Shown: positions 26,673-36,712, numbered from the stretch's first letter. The stretch: DNA of 64,000 nucleotides from Devosia enhydra (GCF_900119845.1 NZ_FPKU01000002.1:963381-1027380), one strand, 5' to 3'. Notes: generated by a model not told the origin, from the sequence alone. Translations and numbers: made by a program.

Positions 26673-27722
26673 ATGTCCGACATGACACCCAACCCTGATC
26701 TCGCCATCCGCATGAGCGGCGTCACCAAGATCTTCGGGCCCGATCCCCAGGGCGCGCTGGCGCTGCTGCGCAGCGGCCGGTCGAAATCGGAGGTGCAGTC
26801 CGAGACCAATCACGTGGTGGGGCTCGACGATGTCTCGCTCGATATCGCGCGCGGCCAGATTTTCGTGGTGATGGGGCTTTCGGGCTCGGGCAAGTCCACC
26901 CTCATCCGCCACGTCAACCGGCTGATCGATCCGACGGCCGGCGAGATCGTGGTCGAGGGCACCGACGTGCTCAAGATGAGCCTGCCAGAACTGCGCGGCT
27001 TTCGCCGTAACACGGTCGCCATGGTGTTCCAGAAGTTCGGGCTCCTGCCGCACCGATCAGTCATCGACAATGTCGCCTATGGCCTCGAGGTCAAGGGCGT
27101 CCCCAAGGCCGAGCGGCTCGAAAAGGCCGCCGGCTGGATCGAGACGGTCGGGCTTGCGGGCTATGAGCAGAGCCGTCCACGCCAGCTCTCGGGCGGCCAG
27201 CAGCAGCGCGTCGGCCTCGCCCGGGCTTTGGCGCTCGATACCGACATCATCCTGATGGACGAGGCGTTCTCGGCGCTCGATCCGCTGATCCGCTCCGGCA
27301 TGCAGGATCAGTTGATCGAGCTGCAGAAATCGCTGGGCAAGACCATCCTGTTCATCACCCATGATTTCGACGAGGCGCTCAAGATCGCCGACCGCATCGC
27401 GGTGCTCAAGGATGGCGCGGTGCAGCAGGTGGGCAAGCCTCAGGATATCGTGCTCAAGCCCGCCAACGAGCATATCGAGGAGTTCGTGCGCGAGGTGAAC
27501 AAGGCGCGGGCCATCCAGGTGCGCACCATCATGGAGCGCGGAGAGTTCGACCCCTGCGACCAGAGCGTGCCCGACACCGCCCGCTGCGAGGACGTGCTGC
27601 CGCTCTTTGCCGAGAACCAGTGGGTGGGGGTGGTCAATGACAGCGGGCGCCAGATCGGGCGCATCACGGCCAAGCAAGTGATCAAGGCTCTGGCGCGCTA
27701 TTCGGCCAGCACGATGAACTAG
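26673..27722 (+). CDS. proV: Quaternary-amine ABC transporter ATPase, ProV/OpuAA type
   Basis: At 349 residues this ATPase energises glycine-betaine-type uptake. It has the family-specific N-terminal region (ITKIFG-like VTKIFGPDPQGALALLRSG), Walker A GLSGSGKST near 68-76, FQKFGLLPHRSVIDN, signature LSGGQQQR near 174, Walker B DIILMDEAFSALDP near 194 and switch H in FITHDFDEA. The C-terminal part (about 280-345) corresponds to the CBS-domain region that senses ionic strength in OpuA, here short and containing one partial CBS-like repeat. It is the last gene of the operon; no clear terminator follows. Confidence 0.93.
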   Translation: MSDMTPNPDLAIRMSGVTKIFGPDPQGALALLRSGRSKSEVQSETNHVVGLDDVSLDIARGQIFVVMGLSGSGKSTLIRHVNRLIDPTAGEIVVEGTDVLKMSLPELRGFRRNTVAMVFQKFGLLPHRSVIDNVAYGLEVKGVPKAERLEKAAGWIETVGLAGYEQSRPRQLSGGQQQRVGLARALALDTDIILMDEAFSALDPLIRSGMQDQLIELQKSLGKTILFITHDFDEALKIADRIAVLKDGAVQQVGKPQDIVLKPANEHIEEFVREVNKARAIQVRTIMERGEFDPCDQSVPDTARCEDVLPLFAENQWVGVVNDSGRQIGRITAKQVIKALARYSASTMN

Positions 27723-27880
27723 GACATTGCCGCGCGAGGTGGATGCCGGTTCCCCGGAACTAGGCAGAGCGATCGGCGGCGCGATCACGGGAGCGCGATC
27801 TAGGGCCTTGGTTTAGGTTGCCTCGTCGCGCCGCGGCTGGCTATAAGGGGGTAAGGTACGAAGTGGTTTGGAGAAGCGGG

Positions 27881-28297
27881 TTGGAACTCAAGCGGATCAA
27901 CGACGCGGTCAGCGTTTCCCCGCAGATCACGCCGGCCGACATTCCGGCCATCAAGGCGGCGGGCTTCGTGGCCATCGTCAACAACCGCCCCGATGCCGAA
28001 GCGCCCGACCAGCCTTCGGGCGACACCATGCGTGAAGCCGCCGAGGCGGCCGGGCTTGCCTATCACTTCATTCCCCTTGGCCGGGACGGCGTGACGCCGG
28101 ACATGGTCGAGGCGACGCGTTCGGTTCTCGAGGGGAGTTCCGGGCCCGTCCTCTGCTACTGCCGGTCGGGCACGCGCTCGACCACGCTCTGGGCCCTGGC
28201 CCAGGCCGGCAATCGCCCGGCTGAGGAGATCATCTCGGCCGCAGCCAATGCCGGATACGACATTTCGCACCTTGCTGGGCATCTGAGCCACAGCTGA
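27881..28297 (+). CDS. DUF442/TIGR01244-type phosphatase-like sulfur-transferase domain protein
   Basis: The 138-residue protein matches the small family named TIGR01244 (beta-lactamase-hydrolase-like, DUF442), related to dual-specificity phosphatases and often linked to persulfide chemistry. The fold core is SVSPQITPADIPAIKAAGF, then IVNNRPD, and an active-site loop CRSGTRS with nucleophile C94 and R99. A TTG start at 27881 behind GGAGAAGCGGG gives the usual family start; earlier in-frame starts (27818, 27863) lack a good ribosome site. It stands alone before pyc. A GC-rich palindrome, GGCGGCGCGCCGCC (28315-28328), lies between it and pyc. Confidence 0.75.
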   Translation: MELKRINDAVSVSPQITPADIPAIKAAGFVAIVNNRPDAEAPDQPSGDTMREAAEAAGLAYHFIPLGRDGVTPDMVEATRSVLEGSSGPVLCYCRSGTRSTTLWALAQAGNRPAEEIISAAANAGYDISHLAGHLSHS

Positions 28298-28370
28298 GGT
28301 CTGCGCCGGCCGGGGGCGGCGCGCCGCCGGTCCCGACCGGTGGTCTCGTCCCCTTCACCGGAACGCGCTC

Positions 28371-31300
28371 ATGACCATCAAGAAGATCCTTGTCGCCAAT
28401 CGCAGCGAGATCGCCATCCGCGTCTTTCGCGCGGCCAACGAGCTCAATATCCGTACCGTCGCCGCTTATGCCGAAGAGGACAAGCTGGCGCTGCACCGGT
28501 TCAAGGCCGACGAGGCCTATCTGATCGGGCAGGGCAAGGGGCCGGTCGAGGCCTATCTGCAGATCGACGAATATATTCGCATCGCGCGGCTATCGGGTGC
28601 CGATGCCATCCATCCCGGCTACGGGCTCTTGTCGGAAAGCCCCGAATTCGCCGAAGCCTGCGCCGATGCCGGCATCATCTTCATCGGGCCCCGGCCGCAG
28701 ACCATGCGCGACCTTGGCAACAAGGTCGCGGCGCGCAACATGGCGATCGCCTCCAAGGTGCCGGTGGTGCCCGCTACCGATGCACTGCCCGACGACATGG
28801 CCGAAGTGCGCCGCATGGCGGCCGAGATCGGCTATCCGCTGATGCTCAAGGCCAGCTGGGGTGGCGGCGGGCGCGGCATGCGCCGGATCATGGATGAAAA
28901 GAGCCTCGTCTCCGAAGTGTCCGAAGGCAAGCGCGAGGCCAAGGCCGCCTTCGGCAAGGACGAGATGTATCTCGAAAAGCTGATCCAGCGCGCCCGCCAT
29001 GTCGAGGTGCAGCTGGTGGGCGACGACCACGGCAATCTCGTGCATCTGTTCGAGCGCGACTGCTCGGTGCAGCGGCGCAACCAGAAGGTCGTCGAGCGCG
29101 CGCCCGCCCCCTACATGTCGGAGACGGTGCGCGAGGAGCTGACCAGCGCCGCCGTGCGCCTGGGCAAGGCCGCGAACTATCGCGGCGCCGGCACGGTCGA
29201 GTTCCTGCTCGATGCCGATACCGACAAATTCTACTTCATCGAGGTCAATCCGCGCATCCAGGTCGAGCACACCGTCACCGAGGCGGTGACCGGCATCGAC
29301 ATCGTCAAGGCACAAATCCGCATCGCCGATGGCGCGACGATCGGCACGCCGGAATCCGGTATGCCGGCGCAGGCGGACATCAGGCTCAACGGCCATGCCA
29401 TCCAGTGCCGCGTGACCACCGAGGATCCGGAAGAAAACTTCATCCCCGATTATGGCCGCATCACCGCCTATCGCGCCGCCACCGGCTTTGGCGTGCGGCT
29501 TGATGGCGGCACCGCCTATGCGGGTGCGTTCATCACCCGCTATTACGATCCGCTGCTCGAAAAAGTCACCTGCTGGGCGCCGTCGGCCGAAGAGGCCATC
29601 GCCCGCATGCACCGGGCGCTGCGCGAGTTCCGCATCCGCGGCGTGGCGACCAACCTCGCCTTTCTCGAAAACATCATCACGCATCCCGATTTCGTCGCCA
29701 ACTGCTACACCACGCGGTTCATCGACGAGACGCCGGCGCTGTTCGATTTCCGCCGCCGCCGCGATCGCGCGACCAAGCTCCTGACCTATGTCGCCGACGT
29801 CACCGTCAACGGCCATCCGGAGGTGCGCGATCGGCCGCGTCCGCCCGCCGATGCCGCAGCCCCGGTGGTGCCCGAGTTTCCGCCGCTGCCGGTGATCGAG
29901 GGCAGCCGGCAGGTGCTCGATCGCGACGGCCCGGCGGGCCTCGCAAAATGGATGAAGGCGCAGACCCGGGTGCTCTTTACCGACACCACCATGCGCGATG
30001 CCCATCAGAGCCTTCTGGCCACCCGCATGCGCTCCTTCGATATCACGCGCATCGCCCAGGCCTATTCGCGCGGATTGCCCGAGCTCTTTTCGCTCGAATG
30101 CTGGGGTGGCGCCACCTTCGACGTCGCCATGCGCTTTCTCAACGAGGACCCGTGGGAGCGACTGGCCAAGGTGCGCGAGGGCGCGCCCAACATCCTCACC
30201 CAGATGCTGCTGCGCGGCTCCAATGGCGTCGGCTACACCAATTATTCCGACAATGTGGTGAAATTCTTCGTCCGCCAGGCGGCCGCCGGGGGCGTCGATA
30301 TATTCCGCGTCTTCGATTGTCTCAACTGGGTCGAGAACATGCGCGTCTCGATGGATGCGGTGATCGAGGCCAACAAGGTCTGCGAGGGCGTCGTCTGCTA
30401 TACCGGCGACATGCTCGATCCCGATCGGGCGAAATACGATCTCAAATACTATGTCGCGCTCGCCAAGGAGCTCGAAGCCGCCGGCGCCCATGTGCTGGGG
30501 CTCAAGGACATGGCGGGGCTGCTGAAGCCAGCCGCTGCCAAAAAGCTTGTCGCGACCCTCAAAGAGGAAGTCGGCCTGCCCATTCACCTCCATACCCACG
30601 ACACGTCCGGGGCTTCGGCGGCCACCGTGCTCGCGGCGGTGGATGCGGGCGTCGATGCGGTCGATGCGGCAATGGATGCGCTTTCGGGCACGACGAGCCA
30701 GCCGACGCTGGGATCGCTGGTCGCCGCACTCGACGACACCGAGCGCGCCAGCGGGCTCGACGCCAGGGCCATCCGGCAGATTTCGTTCTACTGGGAAGCG
30801 GTGCGCACGCAATATCGCGCTTTCGAGAGCGATCTCAAGGGCGGCGCCTCGGAAGTCTATCTCCACGAAATGCCGGGCGGCCAGTTCACCAATCTCAAGG
30901 AGCAGGCCCGCTCCATGGGGCTGGAAAGCCGCTGGCACGAGGTCGCCCAGACCTATGCCGACGTCAACCAGATGTTCGGCGACATCGTCAAGGTCACCCC
31001 GTCCTCCAAGGTCGTGGGAGACATGGCGCTGGCCATGGTCTCGGCCGGCCTCACCCGCGCCGATGTCGAAGACCCGGCGCGCGACATCGCCTTCCCCGAT
31101 TCGGTCGTGGGGTTCTTTGCCGGCGATCTCGGCCAGCCGCCCGGCGGTTTCCCGAAGGCGCTGCAAAAGAAGGTGCTGAAGGGCAGGACGCCGCTCACCG
31201 GGCGGCCCGGCGCGGCGCTGCCGCCGGTCGATCTCGAAGCCGAGCGCGGCAAGGTAGCCGAGGAGACCGGGCTCGAGATCGACGATCTGCGGCTCGCCTC

Positions 31301-31811
31301 GCACCTCATGTATCCCAAGGTGTTTTCCGAATTCGCCCGCAGCCAGGACCGCTACGGTCCCGTCGCGGTGCTGCCGACGCCTGCCTTCTTTTACGGCATG
31401 ACCGAGGGCGAGGAGCTGCTGATCGACATCGAGAAGGGCAAGACGCTCGTCCTGCAATATCTCGGTCGTTCGCCCACCAACGAGAAGGGCCAGGTTCGGG
31501 TATTCTTCGACCTCAACGGCCAGCCGCGCACCATCACCGTGCCCGATCGGCTCAAGGCCGGCGAGATCGTTGCGCGCGCCAAGGCGGTGCCCGGCGATGC
31601 CCGCCAGATCGGCGCGCCCATGCCGGGCGTCGTCTCCTCGCTCGCGGTCAAGTCCGGGCAGAAGGTTCTGGCCGGCGATGTGCTCTGCACCATCGAGGCC
31701 ATGAAGATGGAAACCGCCATCCATGCCGATGCCGATGGCGTGGTTGCCGACGTGCTCGTCAAGCCCGGCGACCAGATCGATGCCAAGGACCTTCTGGTGC
31801 GGTTCGAATAG
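28371..31811 (+). CDS. pyc: Pyruvate carboxylase
   Basis: This 1146-residue single-chain biotin enzyme carboxylates pyruvate to oxaloacetate, replenishing the TCA cycle. Order of domains: biotin carboxylase (about 1-450, ATP-grasp with KASWGGGGRGMR and EVNPRIQVEHTVTE), carboxyltransferase (about 530-810, starting FTDTTMRDAHQSLLATRMR, with the metal and pyruvate residues of the CT barrel), the PYC tetramerisation region, and the biotinyl domain with K1112 in EAMKMET. Full length compared with rhizobial Pyc (about 1150). The next gene overlaps its stop by one base, suggesting a common transcript. Confidence 0.97.
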   Translation: MTIKKILVANRSEIAIRVFRAANELNIRTVAAYAEEDKLALHRFKADEAYLIGQGKGPVEAYLQIDEYIRIARLSGADAIHPGYGLLSESPEFAEACADAGIIFIGPRPQTMRDLGNKVAARNMAIASKVPVVPATDALPDDMAEVRRMAAEIGYPLMLKASWGGGGRGMRRIMDEKSLVSEVSEGKREAKAAFGKDEMYLEKLIQRARHVEVQLVGDDHGNLVHLFERDCSVQRRNQKVVERAPAPYMSETVREELTSAAVRLGKAANYRGAGTVEFLLDADTDKFYFIEVNPRIQVEHTVTEAVTGIDIVKAQIRIADGATIGTPESGMPAQADIRLNGHAIQCRVTTEDPEENFIPDYGRITAYRAATGFGVRLDGGTAYAGAFITRYYDPLLEKVTCWAPSAEEAIARMHRALREFRIRGVATNLAFLENIITHPDFVANCYTTRFIDETPALFDFRRRRDRATKLLTYVADVTVNGHPEVRDRPRPPADAAAPVVPEFPPLPVIEGSRQVLDRDGPAGLAKWMKAQTRVLFTDTTMRDAHQSLLATRMRSFDITRIAQAYSRGLPELFSLECWGGATFDVAMRFLNEDPWERLAKVREGAPNILTQMLLRGSNGVGYTNYSDNVVKFFVRQAAAGGVDIFRVFDCLNWVENMRVSMDAVIEANKVCEGVVCYTGDMLDPDRAKYDLKYYVALAKELEAAGAHVLGLKDMAGLLKPAAAKKLVATLKEEVGLPIHLHTHDTSGASAATVLAAVDAGVDAVDAAMDALSGTTSQPTLGSLVAALDDTERASGLDARAIRQISFYWEAVRTQYRAFESDLKGGASEVYLHEMPGGQFTNLKEQARSMGLESRWHEVAQTYADVNQMFGDIVKVTPSSKVVGDMALAMVSAGLTRADVEDPARDIAFPDSVVGFFAGDLGQPPGGFPKALQKKVLKGRTPLTGRPGAALPPVDLEAERGKVAEETGLEIDDLRLASHLMYPKVFSEFARSQDRYGPVAVLPTPAFFYGMTEGEELLIDIEKGKTLVLQYLGRSPTNEKGQVRVFFDLNGQPRTITVPDRLKAGEIVARAKAVPGDARQIGAPMPGVVSSLAVKSGQKVLAGDVLCTIEAMKMETAIHADADGVVADVLVKPGDQIDAKDLLVRFE

Positions 31812-32647
31812 TGCTCGTTAAAACCACCACGCCCCTCAGCGATGCGCGGCCGGCTCCGGTGCCGGCCCAACAATCCTTCCCCGGCTCCAGCGCCGGAGAG
31901 TGGGCGGGGCTCGCCTGTTCCGGCCTCGATGCGGACGGCGCCTTCAGCCCCAATCTCGGGCTCTTCCTCGTGCGCTGGGGCGGTCGGCTCGTGCTCTGCG
32001 ATGCCGGCATCGGGCCGGGGCCCAATGCCTATCTCGGCGGGCTCGAAGGACGGCTGCCTCAGTCGCTGGCCGAAATCGGGGTTGCCCCCGACGCCATCGA
32101 TCTCGTCATCTACACCCATCTGCATATGGACCATCTGGGCTGGGCTACCCGGGTCGATGCCTTGGGAGCGCGGGTGCCGACCTTCCCCAACGCCCGCCAT
32201 GTGGTGGCCAAGGGCGAGCTTGCCTACTGGTCGTCCAGCCCGGCCGACGCGCGCCCGCATCATCGCGAGGCCTTCGACCAGATCTTCCGGCCGCTGCTCG
32301 GATTAGGGATGGTCGTAACCGTCGCCCATGGCGAGCCGATCCTGCCGGGCGTCTCGCTCATTTCCACCCCCGGCCATACGCCCGACCACGCCGCGATCCG
32401 CTTTAATGGCGAGGGCGAAACGCTGCTGGTGGCCGGCGATATCTGCCACGCGCCGGGGCAGGTCGAGCGGCCTGACTGGGCCCACCGCGCCGATATGGAT
32501 CCCGAGACCGCCCGGGTGACCCGCCGCCGCTTCATCGCCGAGGCCGCCGCGCAGAACTGGCTCCTCGCCTTCGGCCATTTCCGCGATGGCCTGCAGTTGG
32601 GTCGCATCGATACGGCCGGCGCAGGGTTTGTCTACCGCCCCCTCTGA
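31811..32647 (+). CDS. Metallo-beta-lactamase-fold hydrolase
   Basis: The 278-residue protein has the binuclear-zinc motif THLHMDHLG (HxHxDH) near 100, a third-ligand HTPDH near 191 and the bridging aspartate in VAGDICH near 210. This places it in the AHL-lactonase/glyoxalase-II-like branch of the superfamily. The proposed GTG start overlaps the last base of the pyc stop. The N-terminal part (SFPGSSAGEWAGLACSG) is unlike typical lactonases, so no substrate is assigned. A related but Tat-exported protein is encoded at 46469-47413. It has no signal peptide and is expected in the cytoplasm. Confidence 0.8.
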   Translation: MLVKTTTPLSDARPAPVPAQQSFPGSSAGEWAGLACSGLDADGAFSPNLGLFLVRWGGRLVLCDAGIGPGPNAYLGGLEGRLPQSLAEIGVAPDAIDLVIYTHLHMDHLGWATRVDALGARVPTFPNARHVVAKGELAYWSSSPADARPHHREAFDQIFRPLLGLGMVVTVAHGEPILPGVSLISTPGHTPDHAAIRFNGEGETLLVAGDICHAPGQVERPDWAHRADMDPETARVTRRRFIAEAAAQNWLLAFGHFRDGLQLGRIDTAGAGFVYRPL

Positions 32648-32729
32648 ATTCCGCCCATCTGGTCGCGCAGGCCAAGGCTGCACCTTTGTGCGGTGTCGAC
32701 AATCAGCCCTTGCACTGCTTGCACGCGTA

Positions 32730-32748
32730 TTGCATACATATTCCATGC
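32730..32748 (-). promoter_or_regulatory. Locus A operator, site 1 (before the peptide-type importer)
   Basis: TTGCATACATATTCCATGC reads on the minus strand as GCATGG-AAT-ATGTATGCAA, matching the locus consensus GCATGC-N3-TTGTATGCR at 16 specified positions with few mismatches. It ends 31 bp before the permease start. The dyad symmetry suits a GntR dimer. Confidence 0.65.
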
Positions 32749-32779
32749 CGTTTGCGGCGAGCAGAGGGGTTGGGCAAGC

Positions 32780-33835
32780 GTGGGCGCAAGCATCCGGTCG
32801 ATCTGGTACAGCGTGCCGAGCCTCTTGCGCTTCGTGCTGCGTCGGCTCGCCATCGGCGTCCTCCTCTGCATCGGTGTGACCTTCGTTTCCTTCACGCTGA
32901 CCCAGGTGGTGCCGGGCGATCCCGTCGCCGCGAGCCTCGGCGATTATGCCTCCTCCGATCCCGAGACCGTCGCCGCCTTCCGCCAGCGCTTCGGGCTCGA
33001 TAAGCCGGTGCATGAGCAATACGTCATCTATCTCACCAAGCTGGCGCAGGGCGATTTCGGGGAATCGCTGCAGACGCGCCGGCCGGTCGCCGCCGATCTT
33101 GCCCATTACATGAGCGCCACCATCGAGCTCGCCGTCGTCGCCATGCTGATCGCCATGATCGGCGGGGTGGGGCTGGGCATCATCGCCGCGATCACGCGCG
33201 ACCGCTGGCCCGACCAGGTCATCCGCGTGGTGTCGCTGGCCGGCGTCTCGGTGCCGACCTTCTGGCTCTCGCTGGTGTGCCTCTACGTCTTCTTTTTCCA
33301 GCTCGGCTGGTCGCCCGGCGTCGGCCGGCTGTCTCCGGGCGCCGCGGCCCCGATGCAGATCACCGGGCTCTTCACCCTCGATGCGCTTCTGACTGGCAAC
33401 TGGAAGGCGCTGGGCGATGCGCTTTCCCACATCGCGCTGCCGGCGATGGTTCTGGCCATCTACACCATCGGGGCCATCACCCGCTTCACCCGCGCCGCCA
33501 TGCTCGATGCGCTGGGGCAGGATTTCGTCCGCTCGGCGCGCGCCAAGGGCCTGCCCGAGCGCTCGGTCATCCTCACCCATGTGCTGCGCCCGGCGCTTGC
33601 CGCCATCGTCACCGTTTCGGGCATGGCCTTCGGGCGCATGCTGGGCGGAGCGGTGCTGGTGGAATCGGTCTTTTCCTGGCCCGGCCTCGGTGAATACGCT
33701 TATCGCAGCGCGCTGGCGCTCGATCTGCGCGCCATCATGGGCGTCAGCCTCGTCATCGCGGCGGTCTATATCCTCGTCAACCTCGTGGTCGACATCCTCT
33801 ATGCGGTGATCGACCCGCGCATCCGGCTGGGCTGA
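32780..33835 (+). CDS. Peptide/nickel-type ABC transporter permease, DppB family (system 1)
   Basis: The 351-residue inner-membrane permease is of the DppB/OppB type: FVLRRLAIGVLLCIGVTFVSF membrane start, the VPGDP motif, and the EAA-like loop ARAKGLPERSVILTHVLRPAL near 240. I place the start at GTG 32780, behind AGAGGGG; a GTG at 32813 is also possible and would trim 11 residues. The order permease, permease, ATPase, ATPase is that of dppBCDF, with the binding-protein gene displaced to 38.2 kb. A predicted operator precedes it. The substrate is probably a short peptide or opine-like compound. Confidence 0.9.
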   Translation: MGASIRSIWYSVPSLLRFVLRRLAIGVLLCIGVTFVSFTLTQVVPGDPVAASLGDYASSDPETVAAFRQRFGLDKPVHEQYVIYLTKLAQGDFGESLQTRRPVAADLAHYMSATIELAVVAMLIAMIGGVGLGIIAAITRDRWPDQVIRVVSLAGVSVPTFWLSLVCLYVFFFQLGWSPGVGRLSPGAAAPMQITGLFTLDALLTGNWKALGDALSHIALPAMVLAIYTIGAITRFTRAAMLDALGQDFVRSARAKGLPERSVILTHVLRPALAAIVTVSGMAFGRMLGGAVLVESVFSWPGLGEYAYRSALALDLRAIMGVSLVIAAVYILVNLVVDILYAVIDPRIRLG

Positions 33836-33837
33836 CC

Positions 33838-34710
33838 ATGACGCTCTCGCAATCGGGCTTCGACGCCATCCACCGTCCGTCGGGCAAGATCCGCTCGGCC
33901 TGGCTGCAGCCGCTCGGGCTCATCGGGGCCGGCATGCTGCTCATCATCATCATCGCGGCGGTGCTGGCGCCGTGGATCGTGCCGCACCCGCCCAATGCCC
34001 AATCCTTCATGCGGCTCCAGCCGCCGAACCCGACCAACTGGTTCGGCACCGACCAGTTGGGGCGCGACATCTTCAGCCGTGTCGTGCACGGGGCGCGCGT
34101 CTCGCTGCCCTATGCGTTGCAACTGGTGGTGCTCTCGGCGCTGATCGGCACGGTGCTTGGCGCGATAGCCGGCTATTTCGGCGGCTGGATCGATGGCGTC
34201 ATCATGCGCGCCGCCGATCTCGTCATGGCCTTTCCCGATATCATCCTCGCCATGGCGGTGGTGGCGGCGCTCGGGCCCAACCTCTTCAACGCCGTGCTTG
34301 CGGTGGTCATCGTCAGCTGGCCCATCTATGCCCGCGTCGTCCGCTCTATGATCCTCACCTTGCGCGACGAGCCCTATGTGCAGTCGAGCCGGCTTCTGGG
34401 CGCCTCGTCTGGGCGAACCCTGTGGAAGGATATCCGCCCCAATGTCGCCGGGCCGGTCGTGGTGCTCGGGGCGCTCGAATATGGCCATGCGGTGCTGATC
34501 CTGTCCGGCCTCTCCTTTCTCGGGCTCGGGGCGCAGCCGCCGACGGCCGAATGGGGCAGCATGGTCTCCGAGGGGGCCAAATATTTCGACAAATGGTGGA
34601 TGAGCGTCTTTCCGGGCCTTGCCATCCTCCTCGTCGTGCTTGCCGCCAATTTCCTCGGCGATACGCTGCGCGACGCCTTCGATCCCAAATCGGCCAAGGC
34701 GTTCCGATGA
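33838..34710 (+). CDS. Peptide/nickel-type ABC transporter permease, DppC family (system 1)
   Basis: A 290-residue permease partner to the preceding gene. It has the DppC family N-terminal membrane segment (about 25-45), the family sequence NWFGTDQLGRDIFSRVVHGARVSL near 63-86 and five further hydrophobic segments, ending SFLGLGAQPPTAEWGSMV. It begins 2 bp after dppB and its stop overlaps the next start by 4 bases (ATGA), indicating tight coupling. Confidence 0.93.
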   Translation: MTLSQSGFDAIHRPSGKIRSAWLQPLGLIGAGMLLIIIIAAVLAPWIVPHPPNAQSFMRLQPPNPTNWFGTDQLGRDIFSRVVHGARVSLPYALQLVVLSALIGTVLGAIAGYFGGWIDGVIMRAADLVMAFPDIILAMAVVAALGPNLFNAVLAVVIVSWPIYARVVRSMILTLRDEPYVQSSRLLGASSGRTLWKDIRPNVAGPVVVLGALEYGHAVLILSGLSFLGLGAQPPTAEWGSMVSEGAKYFDKWWMSVFPGLAILLVVLAANFLGDTLRDAFDPKSAKAFR

Positions 34711-35690
34711 GCGCGCCGCTGGTTTCCGTCGAAAATCTCACCATCAGCCTGCCTGCGGCCGATGGGCGGCGCCTCTTTCCCGTCCGCGATGTGAGCTTTT
34801 CCATCGGTGCGGGCGAGATCCTGGGCATCGCCGGCGAAAGCGGCAGCGGCAAGACCATCACCGCGCTCGGGCTCATGGGTCTCCTGCCGCCGGGTGGGCG
34901 GGTGAGCGGCCGCATCCTTTTCGAAGGCCGCGACCTTGTCGGGCTCGATCCGGCCGAGAACCGCGCGCTGCTCGGCCGTGACATCGCCATGGTCTTCCAG
35001 GATCCGATGACCGCGCTCCATCCCATGCTCTCGATCGAGCGGCAGATGACCGAGCATCTGCGCCACCATCGCGGGCTCGATCGCAAGGCGGCGCGGGCGC
35101 GGGCCATCGAACTGCTTGATCTCGTGCGCATTCCCGATGCCGAAGGCGCGCTCAAGCGCTATCCGCACCAGTTCTCGGGCGGCATGCGCCAGCGCGTGGC
35201 GATCGCCATGGCGCTCTCCTGCGGGCCGCGCCTGCTGCTCGCCGACGAGCCGACGACCGCGCTCGACGTCACCGTGCAGGCCGGCATCCTCAGGCTGCTG
35301 CACCGGCTGCGCGAGGAACTCGGGCTTTCGGTCGTCATCATCACCCACGACATGGGCGTGATGTCGGCGCTCGCCGACCGGGTCGCCGTCATGTATGCCG
35401 GCCGCATCGTCGAGGAGGGGCCGCGCGGCAAGGTGCTCGCCGCCTCGCGCCACCCCTATACCGCCGGCCTGCTCGGCGCTTTACCCCATCACGAGGGCGA
35501 TGCGGTGACGCTCGAGGCGCTGCCGGGCGCGCCGCCGGCGATCGGAGCACTGCCGCCCGGCTGCCCGTTCCATCCGCGTTGCCGCTGGGCTCTCCCCGCC
35601 TGCACGGCGGCCGAGCCCGATCTCATGTCCGTCGGCCCGGCCCATGCTATAGCCTGTCCCGTCGATCCGCTGGCCGAGGTGGCGGCATGA
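34707..35690 (+). CDS. Peptide/nickel-type ABC transporter ATPase, DppD family (system 1)
   Basis: The 327-residue ATPase has Walker A GESGSGKT near 42-49, the Q-loop [11 protein letters not shown], signature FSGGMRQR, Walker [13 protein letters not shown] and H-loop IITHDMGVM. The C-terminal oligopeptide-transporter extension contains the cysteines of a predicted metal-binding region ([14 protein letters not shown]), seen in DppD/OppD. The start overlaps the dppC stop and the stop overlaps the next start (ATGA). Confidence 0.93.
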   Translation: MSAPLVSVENLTISLPAADGRRLFPVRDVSFSIGAGEILGIAGESGSGKTITALGLMGLLPPGGRVSGRILFEGRDLVGLDPAENRALLGRDIAMVFQDPMTALHPMLSIERQMTEHLRHHRGLDRKAARARAIELLDLVRIPDAEGALKRYPHQFSGGMRQRVAIAMALSCGPRLLLADEPTTALDVTVQAGILRLLHRLREELGLSVVIITHDMGVMSALADRVAVMYAGRIVEEGPRGKVLAASRHPYTAGLLGALPHHEGDAVTLEALPGAPPAIGALPPGCPFHPRCRWALPACTAAEPDLMSVGPAHAIACPVDPLAEVAA

Positions 35691-36658
35691 GTCTCCTCGA
35701 AATCCGCGACCTGACGGTGACCTATCAGGGCCATGGCGGCACGCTGGTGCGCGCCGTGGCGGGTGCCGATCTCTCCGTCGAAGCCGGCCAGATCGTCGCG
35801 CTGGTGGGGGAGTCCGGCTGCGGCAAATCCTCGCTGGGCAAGGCGGCGGTCGGGCTCATCGCCCCCAGCGGCGGCTCGGTACACTTTGCGGGTGCGCCGC
35901 TGACCCCGCTCGGGCGCGGCGCCCGCCCCAAGGCGCAGCGCAAGCTGCAGATGGTGTTCCAGGATCCCTTTTCCTCCCTCAACCCGCGCCGCACCGTGGG
36001 CGATCTCATCGCCGAAGGCGGGCTGGTGGCGAGCGAGGCGGGCGAAACCCCGATGAGCGTCGGCGAGTGCCTCGAGCGCGTCGGGCTCTCGGCCGAATGG
36101 GCGAGCCGCTATCCCCACCAGTTCTCCGGCGGGCAGCGCCAGCGCATCGCCATCGCGCGGGCGCTTGCGGCACGGCCGGCCTGCATCGTCGCGGACGAGC
36201 CGATCTCAGCGCTCGACGCCTCGGCGCAGGCGGCGGTGGCCAACCTGCTCGTGGGGCTGGTGCGCGATCTCGACATGGGGCTGCTGTTCATCTCGCATGA
36301 CCTCGCCATCGTGCGCACCATCGCCGATGTCACCACCGTCATGTATCTTGGCAAGGTGGTCGAGAGCGGGCCAAGCGCCGCGCTCTGGCGCAGCCCGGTT
36401 CACCCCTATACCGAGAGCCTGATCGGCGCCATTCCGCGCCCCGACGGGGCAGGGCGTCTGCCGCTCGACCTGCCGGGCGACGTGCCCAATCCGGCCCGGC
36501 CGCCCAGCGGCTGCCGCTTCCATCCCCGTTGCCCGGTGGCTTTGCCGGCCTGCGCGCAGACCGAGCCGCTGCGTGCGCCCGTGCTGTCGGGCCGCACCGT
36601 CGCGTGCCTCCGCGCCGAAGAGCGTGTCGCCGCCATTGCCGGCCACGCCCCGGCCTAG
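35687..36658 (+). CDS. Peptide/nickel-type ABC transporter ATPase, DppF family (system 1)
   Basis: At 323 residues this second ATPase has Walker [10 protein letters not shown] near 40-48, FQDPFSSLNPRRTVGD, signature FSGGQRQR and Walker B CIVADEPISALDAS, then H-loop FISHDLAIV. It also carries the C-terminal cysteine cluster CRFHPRCPVALPAC. It completes the four-gene transporter core. An amidohydrolase gene follows 54 bp downstream in the same direction. Confidence 0.93.
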   Translation: MSLLEIRDLTVTYQGHGGTLVRAVAGADLSVEAGQIVALVGESGCGKSSLGKAAVGLIAPSGGSVHFAGAPLTPLGRGARPKAQRKLQMVFQDPFSSLNPRRTVGDLIAEGGLVASEAGETPMSVGECLERVGLSAEWASRYPHQFSGGQRQRIAIARALAARPACIVADEPISALDASAQAAVANLLVGLVRDLDMGLLFISHDLAIVRTIADVTTVMYLGKVVESGPSAALWRSPVHPYTESLIGAIPRPDGAGRLPLDLPGDVPNPARPPSGCRFHPRCPVALPACAQTEPLRAPVLSGRTVACLRAEERVAAIAGHAPA

Positions 36659-36712
36659 CCGCTGCCGGCCAATTCCCGTTTTCCGCATCCCGTCACGAAC
36701 CGGACCCTTACG

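Noticed and set aside
28590-31724. A 1044-codon open frame antisense to pyc
   Set aside because: It mirrors the GC-rich codon pattern of pyc, has no recognisable domain and is dominated by His/Arg/Gly/Asp; pyc is a full-length, motif-complete enzyme.
33972-34706. N-terminal extension of the DppD-type ATPase (system 1) through dppC
   Set aside because: It overlaps the entire dppC gene in another frame; the ATG at 34707 overlaps the dppC stop in the usual coupled form.
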